A DNA stretch of 39,966 nt from positions 1 to 39,966 of the forward strand of contig LRSR01003618.1 of NCBI GenBank assembly GCA_001579985.1, given 5' to 3'. This document shows positions 20,073 to 31,889 of this stretch, in pieces. The notes beneath the pieces are model-generated. The model was not told the DNA's origin and did not search any database. It saw only the letters and a list, made by a program, of their open reading frames with translations. The number at the start of each line of letters is the position of its first letter. Positions within the stretch are counted from its first letter, which is position 1. This stretch comes from Hypsibius dujardini. Lineage: Eukaryota > Tardigrada > Eutardigrada > Parachela > Hypsibiidae. Position numbers and translations under genes: made by a program.

Positions 20073-23000
20073 ATGTTAAATTTCATTCCGACTACTGTGG
20101 TGTTGCTTGTCGTCTATTTATGGCAACAATCGTCGGGTCACCCGATACAGAAGCACAACGTGAAACTGCGGCCAGGTTAGTGCACCTTTTGTGTCAAGTT
20201 AGATCGCTTTTTGTATTAATAGAGCAACCAAATTTCACCATGCAGACTGGCGGAAAATGATTGGTGACAAGGTCTACGATTATTCAATCAAGAAAGCAGC
20301 AGAAAAAAGGAACAGCTCGCTGTTTGAGGGCGACATTGCTGGCGTAGATGTGGACCAGGTAAGTTCACTCTTGAGGGATGACACTGATTAACGGGATTCA
20401 CACTTCAAACATACCTGAATTACATTATTCCAAGCTTTATTCAACAAGCGAAGAACTGAGTGAAAGGCCAACAACAGAAATTTTAGTTTTCGACGCTAAT
20501 TTTGTTATTCCAAATAATTTTAAAAATTAGTAAAAATCAATTAATTCATTGAGCTATCTATTGATGTGTCGGATAAAATGATGTGCTATGATCATTCGCA
20601 CCAGATGGATCCGCTCTCTGGCTTCCAGTAAAATTGTGGCTTTGACGGATCGATTCCAGATGACATTTTGGATTAGCTGGTTCAGAACGACGTAATATTT
20701 ACAACTGCTTAACAAAACACGATCGCGTCTTACCTACAATAGTAAAGCATGCACTTCAGCGTTGATTTTCTCGGAAATGATGTTTTAGGCTCTCGGTACG
20801 TAGAGACCCACAGGCTCCTCCTAATTGGCCTGATAATGTCTAAACTTTTTTTCAATAGTTCAAAGGAGATTCCTCAACTTAATGTTCCAAACTCATTTCC
20901 GATGCGAAAGTCAAGATGAATGGGTTTGAATGAAACCCTTTATTTATGAGAGTTTGTTTCAATCGATAAAAAAACTGACAAAAACAGCCAAAAAAATTAT
21001 TAATGAAAATGAAAGTCCAGTTTCTGGAGAAATTATTGACAGTATTCTCAATTTCACGACAGGTTGACGTTACTTCACTCGCTCAAAATGCAGTCCTGGA
21101 TAAGGACAAGCTCTGGCCAGGCGGCGTGGTGCCTTACAGAATTGGGAATAATTATTTCAGTAAGCCAAGTTTTGCAGGCGATGACAAACTACGAGCAGCG
21201 CTAATTCAAAACGGATTTAAGAAAAACAACATTTTCAACTCCTCAGTTTCGTGTTGCTAACAGAAATGTTTTCGTTACTAGCGGATGATGAGAAGAGCGT
21301 AATAACATCAGCACTGGCAGATCTTTCGTCAAAAACCTGTCTAAAATTCATCCCACGCACAGATGAACGAAACTACGTGATATTTGTTAATGCCAACGAT
21401 GGGTACAGAAGTAACCTTAAAATCATATTTATTTGTATGCGTTAATTTTTTCCATTAAGTTTTTTATACCGGTAGTTGCTACTCGTACATTGGGATGACT
21501 GGGCGACAGCAATATATTAATCTCCAGCGAGGATGTGTGACGTACCACGGCGAAGTCCAACACGAAGTGATGCACGCGTTGGGCTTTAATCATGAACAGA
21601 CTCGTATGGATCGCGACGACTACATCGATATTATTTACGATAATATCATATCTGGTAAGAAATTCCCTATTAAAAACGACCACATCAAAGAGTGACTGCC
21701 CAACTAAACTTGAAATTACATTTGGGATTACGATGAGAAAATCCCGTCATGATAAGGTAAACATTTTGGAAGAGGTTAGCCTTGATAATCACTCTAGTTT
21801 TACATGTTTCCACGCTCCTGATTTTTTTTCAACACATGTCGGTCATTTCCGGATAGTTTACGTTAAACTTTAAATTAAGCTTTTCCGATATTTTTTCATT
21901 AGGTTTAGATACAGCAAAACGTCAATAACACATGACACATTTGGGATTTTTCGTGGGCATGCCCCGTCAAAAAACATGATAGCACAGGTGTTGACTGGTC
22001 AGCAAAATCATTTAACTTGCTTTGCAGTATTAACGAACAATTGGCCGTTAGTCTTAGTTCCGTCGAAACCCGTTTCTTTACGAAACTGTCAGAATAATGC
22101 AGCCTCAAATAATACGTTGTTTCTAGTTCCAATTAACGGGACCAAGAAGAATACATACGGATCAAATGTTTTGCCTCAGATATTACCAATTACCAAATTC
22201 CCAATTTTTGAAAAAACCCCGAAGATCTTCGTTCTTCACGTTTCCCAACTACGAAGAACCTGAGTGAAAAGTGATGAGTAATGTACCTAAACCAACAATA
22301 ACTCTCATTTCCCTGTTTTTATACCACTACATCTTTGGATATCTCGAGTATGGGACACATTATATTCAGGCGTTGTCTTAATATCAAAGCAATAGGACAG
22401 AATTTGTTCAGATTTCTATATATAATTCGAGGCAAAGCAGATTTATCATGACATGTTTAACCTGGCATCAGGTTTTTTGAAAATGTACGTTTCTTCGTTT
22501 ATCAATAAGCTCTGTACTACGTTATATGGCGCTCCTAGTATCATTTATAGCGACTGATATCAGCCATAATGTATACAAAGGATCCGTTCTAAAATAAATA
22601 CGCTTTTTCTTTGCAATACCGTACACAGATTGGCAAACTCTTCCTGTTTCATATGTGCTAAATGCGTCTGCCTATGCTACTAACTATTTCTTATAAAGTT
22701 CTACGTTCCTAATAGTTCCTTTAGAAACTGGATATCATAGTTAAGAGAGAATTCAAAAGGAGATGAAACTGACATTTCGGGAAGGGAAGATTGTAGCATG
22801 TTTTAATGTGAAACAATATATTCAGATATTCAAGTTTTGTAATGGTGATCATTTTCGATCTTCGTTCAGTTGAAAACTCCAAAAAGATTATTTTTTTACA
22901 ACTGATCTACCTGTTGGGTGATTATCAGTATTGATTTACCAGTTAAAATCTGATATATTAGATTCTAACCTATTTGCTTCACGCATAGGAAAAGAGAGTA

Positions 23001-23649
23001 ATTTCGAAAAGTACTCGGGAAACACGTTCAATCTGCCGTACGACTACAACAGTATCATGCATTACGGTTTCAATGACTTTGCGCAAGACGAGTCCTCCCC
23101 AACCATCGTCCCCAAAATCGAAGGTGGAAACATCGGCAACCGGCAGACATTGAGCGAGACGGACGTGCAGAAGGTCAACTTGCTGTACGGCTGCGGAAAC
23201 AGCGGTAATCCTGCACCGGACGATCCTGATCAGACAGCTCAGAGCCATCCCGGAAATCGTCGAACGCAGCAAAATCCAAAACGGATGACTGCTTTTGAAC
23301 TGTTCTTCTCGCATTTCAATGGGGGAAGTAATTTCGGCTTCATCTTGAGTGGTCAAGACATCAGTAACTCGTCTAGAATCAATGGAACGGGTGAGAAGCT
23401 GTCCTGCTTATTTTAAAATTGGTTTTCCTTCGTTTCAGTGCTCTAATGTATCAGGAAAAAATACAGCAAGTTATTTACCGTTTAGGAAACAATAGCACCA
23501 CTTTCCACAAAGCTGGCTGCCCCGCAGATTCGCCCCACAAGACGAGAAACGACTTCTGTAAGACCGACCAGGACTGCAAAGACTCTGGCTTGGGACATAT
23601 TTGCTGCCCGAACTGCGTTGTCAAGACTTGTACTAACTTCTGCAGTTGA
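20073..23649 (+). CDS. Astacin-family metalloproteinase with Cys-rich tail
   Basis: Complete gene of seven exons: 20073-20175, 20246-20358, 21063-21159, 21282-21402, 21476-21654, 22989-23390, 23486-23649. Phases all agree and the protein is 392 residues. The order is a signal peptide (FIPTTVVLLVVYLWQQSSG), a propeptide with FEGDIAGVD (intact FxGD aspartate switch), and the catalytic domain. The domain starts around LWPGGVVPYRI and contains TCLKFIPRTDE, CYSYIG, the zinc site HEVMHALGFNHEQTRMDRDD and the Met-turn SIMHYGF. All expected catalytic residues are present, so it should be an active secreted zinc protease. A Pro/Gln/Asn-rich linker follows, then an eight-Cys tail (DFCKTDQDC, HICCPNC, TCTNFC) reminiscent of, but not identical to, WAP four-disulfide domains. 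Intron 5 is 1.33 kb. There is no GH18 domain, unlike the other two astacins here. Confidence 0.92.
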
Positions 23650-25550
23650 TTGTGAGTGGTTGTGATCCAGTTTGAGCTAGCATTAGCTAAAGACGGGAAT
23701 CTAGTTTTCTCTCCCCTCATAAGTTGATTTGCAAAACAAAATCAGTTTGAGACTATCATAACAAGTGATAACTCTTGCGCTACCAAGCGGGATTTTTAAA
23801 TTGCTCCTTTATGCTATCTACGACTTCCAGTAAGTAGTAGGTTAAACTCTTTTCGGGAATGTTTTTGGCTTCAATGCATTGAGGAAACGTCCAAAATGTC
23901 CAATTTTTTGAATTTACGTTACGTGTCATGCCTGCAATCAATAAAGCTTAATATAAACGGTTGTTCGTGGTCTCTAGTAAAATTGGCCGTTGGCCATCTG
24001 ATACGGGAAATTATTTGGTGGATCTGAATGGGATTGCCCGACACTTATTTGACGAAAAAAACACAAAACCATTATGCGTTGCTGGGCTGATGTTCTTGCT
24101 TGGACCCTTTTATTCAGCATTACATGACATTTCGAAACGGACGATCAAGGGTTCATCATTTTCTCCTCTAGTTCGTTCAAGTTAATGCCTGTTTCGGTTT
24201 ATGACAACAAGACAGCAATTTGTTATATCCGGAACTATACTGCTTAAGGGCCACTGGTCTGTTAGAGCACGGTAGAAACACACTTTTGGAAATCGAAAGT
24301 ACCTGTTTCACGACGACGCATACCATATGAAAACGCACTCCCCGTTCTCAGTACTTTTTCGTTTCGTGAATATATTTCTAGGCAAAAGTCTCTAAACGTA
24401 TCAACCTTTAGTGGCCAGTGATGCGTTTTCACAACACCTAGGTCGCTGAATTATGGTCAGTCAGTCAATCAATCATGACTTTTCATGGTGAAGCAAAGTG
24501 AGAGACTGCTTGCCCGGATCTCTAGACACCAAAAAACCGCGATTCCGATCTCGGAAACCCATTGTTTTAGAGTCTCAAAAACGCGTATTCTCAAGGACAA
24601 ATGAAACACTTGGGTCGCCAGCTGTATTAACGTTATTCTTGTCATGATACAGATTCCAAGCAGATTAACTTTATACATAGTTAGTCTGTTCTATGTATAA
24701 AGGGGTGTTCGACGGAGCTGTGAAGTGCATAAATGTTTTTATGTCCAGTCAGAAAAAAAACAGCTGCTTCAACTACGACATTACCACTTTTTTAGTTTTT
24801 CTGTTTTTTGAAGATTACGGACGCCTCGTTGAAGATTCAAAAATCTTGTCGACACTGGAGAACGTAGAATCACAGCGCCGATTGGCCGATGCCATTTTAA
24901 ACTTTCAATTTTGGACTGTTAAATTTTAAAATCAAAGTTTTAAAATTTGACATTCATTTTAAACTAATTTATTAATCTACAAAATTATTTTTGTCACATT
25001 TGGACCACAGGTATGCTCCAAAAAATAGTGCCGACACTGGGAGACATCAGCGTCTTGTCTTGGCCACTAATGGGTTAGTTTTGGAAGCAATTCAGGCGTG
25101 AAACCACTTTGGCCAATTAGAAAAACAAAGTTCGCCGTCCCCCGGTTTTCAAAAATCGACGCGCGCGAGCCACCTAAAATTTTTGATCTAATTTTTAACT
25201 GCAAAATCTGTTAAGAGACGCAACTGTTACAACAACGAAACGTTAGGGAATCTTATGTTCTTATTCCCGCTAGAACAGGAAGTTTATGCTTAGGATCAGA
25301 TTTTCTTATGTTATGGTTCTTCGTTGCATATGTTGTGCAGAAACGTGATAAGGAAAAGTTAAATAACGGGAGAAAACAAATCGCACGCTTTCAGAGCGGA
25401 TTTTTTTGACGCGGCGGAAATAAAAAATTTTTACCGGTAAAAAAAACTTTACCAATTTTCGAAAACTGACGTGCGTGGAGACAGCAAACAACTAATGTAT
25501 TTTAGGTGGCATAATCAAAAATGTGTTTTTGGAAACGAGAAAGACCGCCA
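23650..25550. other. Intergenic stretch between astacin and small secreted gene
   Basis: It holds the astacin 3' UTR on the left and the polyadenylation region of the minus-strand gene at the right end. Open frames at 23961-24185 and 24693-24929 (plus) show no motif or signal peptide. GCCACCTAAAAT near 25173 recurs inverted near 25500, perhaps the ends of a decayed element. Confidence 0.35.
23940..23945 (+). terminator. Polyadenylation signal AATAAA
   Basis: The canonical hexamer lies about 290 nt after the TGA of the plus-strand astacin gene, the first good match downstream. Confidence 0.5.
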
Positions 25551-25556
25551 TTTATT
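25551..25556 (-). terminator. Polyadenylation signal AATAAA (minus strand)
   Basis: TTTATT on plus, read as AATAAA on minus, lies 111 nt past the stop of the small secreted gene at 25667-26094. Confidence 0.5.
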
Positions 25557-25666
25557 CCAACTTGAATCATTTGAAATCCCAGGCACGGTACGTTCCATAA
25601 TAAAATAATGGTATGTTTTCTTTAACCATCTGCCGATCGGTTGACTTCATGGTAGTACAATGAAAA

Positions 25667-26094
25667 TTAGCCAGACGGATTGCCGAAGTTATGATGTTTG
25701 CCATCCTTAATAATTACGCCATCTTTTGTAGAATGAAAGTGTGAGTATCCCCCTGACATATGAGGTTCATGGAGTACCGCTCCGTTGGCTCCTTTGGCAC
25801 TTGAGGCAGCTTTCTGTGCCGCTCTCTGGGAATTGAATTGTAAGTTGTATATCATCGGTAGGCCATTGGGTCCCACGCCGCGCGCGTCAAAAACATCCGC
25901 CGTCAGTCGCCGCCCACCTTGCTGGCCGGGAGAAGGCGTTGCAGCCTAAAAGGACAAATTACCTTATCACAGGAAATTTCAAGCGATTTCGTCAAGTTCC
26001 GAATAAATAAACGAGTTCTCATTACCAATGTAAATCTCACCTGTGCAAAGGTGAGGAAAAGTGCTGCTGCCAACCAAATCAGAAAATTCCTCAT
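25667..26094 (-). CDS. Small secreted protein with His-rich C-terminus
   Basis: Exon 1 (26094-26041) encodes a clean signal peptide (MRNFLIWLAAALFLTFAQ), with another in-frame ATG eight codons earlier at 26118. A 95-nt phase-0 intron follows, and exon 2 is 25945-25667, giving 110 residues. The mature part contains GPNGLPMIYNLQFNSQRAAQ, an Ala/Gly-rich helix-like stretch, and GGYSHFHSTKDG...GKHHNFG near the end, with no cysteines. The H-F-H ... H-H-x-F-G arrangement recalls small domains at the C-termini of some bacterial secreted polymorphic proteins. That is only a pattern likeness. The presence of an intron and signal peptide shows it is now an animal gene. GC content is higher in exon 2 than in its surroundings. 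Confidence 0.65.
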
Positions 26095-26279
26095 CTTTAT
26101 GAGGTGGCTATTTCTCACCTCAGTGCCGCCGAGTTTGCCTGAAAATATTGTATTTTCTGCGATAAGAATAGGGCAATTTTGGAAGGACGAAGCTATTCAA
26201 TGACTGAATTTTCGAGTTGTGAGCACATTGCGCTACGGTTAAAGTATTTATTGATGTGGTCCGAAGCGTCTTCGAAATG

Positions 26280-26430
26280 ATCAGAGATAGGCGGTGCAGT
26301 GTAGGGCAAATTAATTGTAACGGGGCATGCCGTCTGCAAATCTAATCGTAATCAGCACTTTTGATCGTACGCCCTTTTGAGACAGCGTAGAGAGAACTGC
26401 TCAAGCAAAAGAGTGTACATTTTGGATGAT
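26280..26430. repeat. Left arm of inverted repeat flanking the gap
   Basis: Matches 26696-26815 in reverse complement: GGGGCATGCCGTCT with CGGCATGCCCC, and CGCCCTTTTGAGACAG with CTGTCTCAAAAGGGCG, and GCTCAAGCAAAAG with CTTTTGCTTGAGC. Confidence 0.85.
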
Positions 26431-26474
26431 ATTTGTGATAGTTTTTGCGGTAATCATTTGCATAGAATATGATA

Positions 26475-26695
26475 NNNNNNNNNNNNNNNNNNNNNNNNNN
26501 NNNNNNNNNNNNNNNNNNNNNNNNNNNNNNNNNNNNNNNNNNNNNNNNNNNNNNNNNNNNNNNNNNNNNNNNNNNNNNNNNNNNNNNNNNNNNNNNNNNN
26601 NNNNNNNNNNNNNNNNNNNNNNNNNNNNNNNNNNNNNNNNNNNNNNNNNNNNNNNNNNNNNNNNNNNNNNNNNNNNNNNNNNNNNNNNNNNNNNN
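26475..26695. other. Assembly gap (221 N)
   Basis: A run of unknown bases lies exactly between two inverted arms. A long hairpin probably stopped sequencing or assembly here. Open frames called across it have no meaning. Confidence 0.98.
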
Positions 26696-26815
26696 CTTTT
26701 GCTTGAGCAGTTCTTTCTGCTCTGTCTCAAAAGGGCGTAAGATCAAAACTGCTGATTATGTAGACGGCATGCCCCTTGCTATCAATATGCCCTGTGCAGT
26801 GTCGTCCTCTCACAG
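26696..26815. repeat. Right arm of inverted repeat flanking the gap
   Basis: Inverted partner of 26280-26430. It begins at the first base after the gap, so the true repeat may extend into the unknown bases. Confidence 0.85.
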
Positions 26816-27920
26816 TTGTGACGTGTTTACAAACCTCAAGCTCTTTCTGACGTTCAGTTAACGGACTACTGTACGTCACCCAAACGTCATAGTATTTTAC
26901 GCTGACATAAGAACAATGTTTCAGTTTAAGCCGAGCCCATCTTTCCCCCGAAATCTAGTTTTCATAAGCGGTAGGGTAAGTTTGATAATCAGTTGTTTAT
27001 TCTCAGCAAAAGTAACGACTAGTAGCTCGCACATCAAATTGAAACGTCAAATATCGAAATAAAATGTCCACTTGGTCTCTGATGTGTTTGAAATAAAGAA
27101 ACTTTATTTACGTCCACCAGTGACTGCGTCTTAGAATAATGGGTTTAACGGGTCGTCGAATATGTAGATATTCATTCATACGTAAAATCCGAACCAAATT
27201 TTGACAAAATATATAATTGCGTGCATCGATGTTAAAGAATTTTGCGCTTTGTGATCTGTGAATTCCATGCAGTTCATTTTACAACTTCTTAATGAAATTT
27301 TTTGTTTAGCGCTTCAATCGTCCGTGGACGACATGGCTTCTTTATGGTTTTTCGTCAGGCATGAATTCTTGTGCACGAAATTATCAAACTGCTTATCTAA
27401 GGGCATTTCATGCCGGGAAGGCTTACGAAGGGTTTTTAAAATACTGCTTATTTCTGGCTTTGCGAAGCCTGAAAGGCTTTAGCTTCAAATCATAATTTAT
27501 CCCTTGAGATCCATGATGAGCTTAAAATACGCTACGTCGGGGTTCCTCAGCCGGAACGGAACAGGTTTGGTGCATCATCACACACCCTGTCGGTGGAACG
27601 ACTTGAAAGTAGAGTGTCACGTTGAATAATCGTTATTCTTCTTTTCTCACCCGAACGCGCATTTCAAAACCTACCAGGTTCGAGGCCGCCAGATTCGAGT
27701 GCATGTTTGCCGTTGTCTGTCGAATATGTTCTTTAGGTTTTATGAGAGAATGATTGGATTGCGAACTTAATTTTCACGTTTGGCTTCATAATCGTCTAGC
27801 CAGTACTAAAAACGAGTTCATATTTCATGTGTAACGCTGACTGTTGCTAATACTGGCCGTCATAAATATCCGTAACACATTTTTTTAGGGGCGCAAGAAC
27901 GAATTTTCTTTGAGTATGTT
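26816..27920. other. Intergenic stretch, no supported gene
   Basis: The 74-codon frame at 27258-27482 (plus) has no motif or splice context. Nothing else was recognised. Confidence 0.35.
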
Positions 27921-28110
27921 GCTTATACGGTGGTTCTGGCGGGAAATGCTACTGTTTTTGTACGCTGTACGTTTGCAGGCAGACAGAAATATGACAATGA
28001 AACAGACACACTCTCTTGCTCTGTGCCTGTAGTGACACCTACGCAAGTGAGTAGAAATGCAAAATAATGAAAAAAAATTATTTTGGGGTTAATGAAATCT
28101 TTCTTTGAAG

Positions 28111-28274
28111 ATCCCTACTCATCCTACGAACCTGCGGCCGTACCTTATTCGATTCCAGACAAGTATTTGGGGTACTCTCCTCCTGCCCCTGCTCCGTCTT
28201 ACGGATGCTCTAACGGAGGCTACCAATCACCACCGATTCTGTTCGAAAATCAAAACATCAGTTTTGCCAAATAG
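28111..28274 (+). CDS. Tyr/Pro/Ser-rich last exon of a probable structural secreted protein
   Basis: After a TTTGAAG acceptor the frame reads DPYSSYEPAAVPYSIPDKYL, then SPPAPAPSYGC and GGYQSPPILFENQNISFAK before TAG. The composition is like cuticular or adhesive low-complexity proteins. A possible leader lies upstream (ATG near 27916, WREMLLFLYAV), but I could not fix the joining exon. GGYQSPP is related to the hexapeptide repeats at 29000-29112. Confidence 0.45.
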
Positions 28275-28999
28275 AGAGCCACACAGTCAGGTTAAAGCTA
28301 GCTGATCCATGGCTGAAGTTATTAGTACTTTATCGCCCGAATCGTATTTGAAATAAACAGTTATTTCGGCTGGCTGATAAAAGCGAGATTAGTTAGCGTC
28401 GTACTCAACCAGTTGTAACGTTTTTATCTGATTTCAGGCCTCTTCTAATTTTATTTACCCAACTACGTCATCCAAACAAAAATTATTTCAGGCAGTTGAT
28501 GAGCTTTTATTTTTAGGTTTGACCTCTTTTCTTGTTTTTTTGTGTGCAACGAATTGGATATCCAATTTTTAATAGCGACTAGCCTATGTTCATTGAAGGA
28601 CAGAATAAAATAGAGCCGACAGAGAAACGATGGTTTACACAACCTAGCCGAAGTTTGGTGAACTATGTGTCGGAAACGTTAATTGCAAAAGCACTGGTAC
28701 GCTTAAAGTAGTGTGTCAGCACAAGATTAGATTGATATTATTTTGGAAACGGGTAAGGAACGTGGGGCTAATAAGTTAGGTCGCAATGTATGTCGAAACA
28801 CTACTGTCAGTGGTAAATTTTCGATATAAAATTACAGCTGGGTGGGTGTTTGACATTTTTTAGATCTAATCTCATGAATCACGTTCACTTTACCGAGCGG
28901 CTGTCTCCTCGCTTGTTTTTCGGGTATAGTGTAACTGTCGACATACTTACGAGTACAGTATGCTAAACCTGAAATTCGAAAGAATTTTCTTAGAAAAGC
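28275..28999. other. Stretch between the two Tyr/Pro-rich segments
   Basis: No gene could be supported. It may be an intron or intergenic sequence separating two related exons on the same strand. Confidence 0.3.
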
Positions 29000-29112
29000 T
29001 ACCAATCATCACCAAGTTACCAGTCGCCACCAAGTTGCCAATCGCTACCAAATTACCAATCGCCACCAAGTTACCAGTCGCCACCGAGTTACTAGTCGCC
29101 ACCAAGCTACCA
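29000..29112 (+). repeat. 18-nt tandem repeat encoding YQSPPS hexapeptides
   Basis: About six copies of an 18-nt unit (TACCAATCGCCACCAAGT and variants). In one plus frame they read YQSSPS YQSPPS CQSLPN YQSPPS YQSPPS Y, then TAG at 29093-29095, then SPPSYQS. The phase-0 acceptor TTCTTAG just upstream would allow this to be an exon. The in-frame stop argues for a relic or a shortened end. Similarity to the exon at 28111-28274 suggests a common origin. Confidence 0.6.
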
Positions 29113-29115
29113 ATC

Positions 29116-31889
29116 CGTACAGCCGATCGGCGGTACCGTCGATAAATTCATCGTTTCTTGTTGGCATAGTTGGTTTGAATGATCTTGACCAATCTGACCA
29201 ATATTCAATCGAAAGCCTACGCTTTGACATTGGTTGACGCGTTGCAACTTCAAATATATTGGCAACAATCGCGTTCTTAGTAATAATTTATCTGAAGCAA
29301 ATTACTAATTTCTGGCCAAAGTCAAATTCGTGAAAAAGTAACCTGAGAAGAAGGTAATTAATATCGCTCGATAGCAGTAAAATGTGGTCTCAGAAAAGTA
29401 AAATAGTATTTTATGAGCGCTAATGGGAAAAATTGAAGATCGACCATCACGATTTCTCGCCGGAAAAAAAATCGTCAACTACCGGTTTTTGGGTACCATT
29501 CCACGGGTTTTGTTCTCAGGCATTTTCCTTCCATAGTGAAAGTTTGACAAAATTGACAATTTGTGATGAAGCGAACGGTAAATTGACATAATGTCTGAGC
29601 TGCTCGGCTCACGAACCCGAAAAGTATCTTTGCCGCCTAGAAAAGCGAATATCCATTATGTTTGGATGGGAATGGCTTGGCCGCTAGGGCTTTCTAGCCC
29701 CTTTATCGAGTGCTACGTTTTTGAAAATTATGAGTTCATTTATTTCTTTATTATTTAGAACCATTTTCGAAATTCAATTCAGTATGCCCGAAACACATCA
29801 ACATAGCCAATATACTTGTTTAGAGGTAAACACTACCCAACAGTGTCGCCTCGCTGTAGGAGAATTCAGCTTGGTCAGGCTCAGTCAATTTCACTGTTGC
29901 TCAATAAAAAAAGGTGATCGATATCACAGCAGTTCTTGGAGATTCTTCGGTTTTACTCGAAATTCCCTCGGCCGAGAATAAAGCACCGCGGTACCCTTAA
30001 AGCTTAAAATTTTGCAACAGCAGCACAACCATGACAAATGTCACAGTAATGGTACTGGATTGAATATAATTTGAAACGGCAAGTTTTGGTTTTTTTTTTC
30101 TTCAAAACATGATGGATTATTTTTAAACAATCGAATAACGACTTGTTTTGGTAGTTCTGAATTAATTTTGGCCGGGGTCATAGTCAGTGCTAATCAGTAA
30201 AAAGCTGTGACAGTTCTAGAACATCCGTTTTGTTTTAAGTCGGACGTTGGCAATTTTTCTTCATCAAATTCAGTTCTTTTACACAAATGCGTTAATATAT
30301 TCACTTTCTAACAACTGCGTCCCGACCAGCATTTTAATATGTTCATTCCCTCTTCGAACTGGGAGAAATATTTGTGGAAATCTTTTGGCAAATATTATGG
30401 TCCAAAAGCAATACCCAAAAATATATACAATTTGGCGGGAAAATGTTTATAGAAATATTTGAGTAAGGATTATCCTTCGGCACCCAGGAATGGAGAAGGC
30501 TGACCAATGGTCACAAAGCATGTGATATCAATTGCATTTATATCCCAAGTGCTCAGAAGACCAGAAGCAAGCAGGAAAAGAGATTGCCAGCCGGGGAACC
30601 GAGCCGGCGACGTGTGCCTTGACAGCCTGACGCTGTAGCCCTTCACCACACAAGCATTGGTCTAAAGAATTAGTACACTATAAGCATGCAGTGGACCAAC
30701 AGCAGTATTCTGCCTGTCTGTAACTCGAACCATCTTCAACCTTACCGATCGTTGCGGCTTCACAATCAATTACAGCGTGAGATGTTTTTTAATAATTCTA
30801 TCTTATTACCAACAAAGGATTGATTTCGCCGTCGCATAATGCAGTTCACCGGAAGATCAGACCATGTTAGTCATCAGAATGACTAACTTATGTACAGGTT
30901 CTTCTGTTCGTATGCAATACACCGAATATCTAGGCTTAATTCAAACAAAAAGAACAACTGTATTTATACGAGTAAATTTCACATAATATTTAGCTGGTTT
31001 GACCGGTTTTTATGAGCGATAGTCGTTCTCACCAAGAACAGGTTTCGCCCCCAATGCGCTTCGACCGTGAACGCAATCAGACGCTTCGTGAAATAAATTT
31101 ATCCGAAATCAACTCGCGGTTTTCATTTTGAAATTCGCTCCTATAACATCGAAAGTAAGCGTCTACACAGCACTTCAACGCGTCGAATAGAACATTTTCG
31201 ATGCAACACAAAAACCGGTCTACTCCTCAGGCGTTAAAGCTATGTGTTGGGTTCAACTCCATGAAGCCCACGTCGGAATGTTCCTTTGCCGCTGGGAAGG
31301 CGAAGCAGGCAGAATAGTTCGTCCGGTTTGTATGGGATTATTTGCCAAACTGGTGCCAAATTAGATTAACACTGACTAAATAGTATATGGGATTTTCGTT
31401 TGAAATAACCAATCTGATTGTTTTAAAGCACTCGATCAGCTCGTTAATAAATTGCATAGCTTTTTATAGCCGCGTTAGAAATCAGATTTTGAGATCCGTA
31501 AGTTGAAAGAAAGGTACTCGAACAGACATGTCTCTCAAGACCTGTCCCCTAATATAACAGCAAAAATCGGACCTACTGATCGATTTTAAATAGGATTTGA
31601 GATACGGTGCTGTCAAAGAATGTAACGTTGACTATACCTCAAGAGTAAAAATAAGGTTTACTACTTTCAAACTCAAGCGAAAACGTTAATGTAATTTTTA
31701 TGCGTAAATTACGGTATTTTATGGTACTCGTCCGGTCAGCTGCTCCCCAGCAATGCTCCTAAAAAATTGAAACTGTTTTTATGCGATTGTTGTACAGAGT
31801 GTACTATGTCCAAGCAATCCAGACAATTTTCAGACAAATATACTCTCGGCTAATATATATCAAATTTTTCAGCACTTTTCGAAGTAAGT
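29116..31889. other. Intergenic stretch downstream of the astacin-GH18 gene
   Basis: The longest unannotated region. A Cys-containing plus frame at 29721-29981 (start MKIMSSFISLLF) has a marginal leader but no splice support. The only other item is the tRNA-like segment at 30586-30652. No confident gene was seen. Confidence 0.35.
30586..30652 (-). repeat. tRNA-like segment, possible SINE head
   Basis: The minus strand reads TGTGGTGAAGGGCTACAGCG (A-box-like, 30650-30631) and GGCTCGGTTCC (B-box-like, consensus GGTTCGANTCC, 30605-30595), spaced as in a tRNA promoter. The acceptor and anticodon stems do not pair well, so it is not a working tRNA gene. A tRNA-derived SINE head or pseudo-tRNA fits best. 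Confidence 0.35.

Noticed and set aside
26342-26861. Several open frames crossing 26475-26695
   Set aside because: They run through unknown bases and have no meaning.
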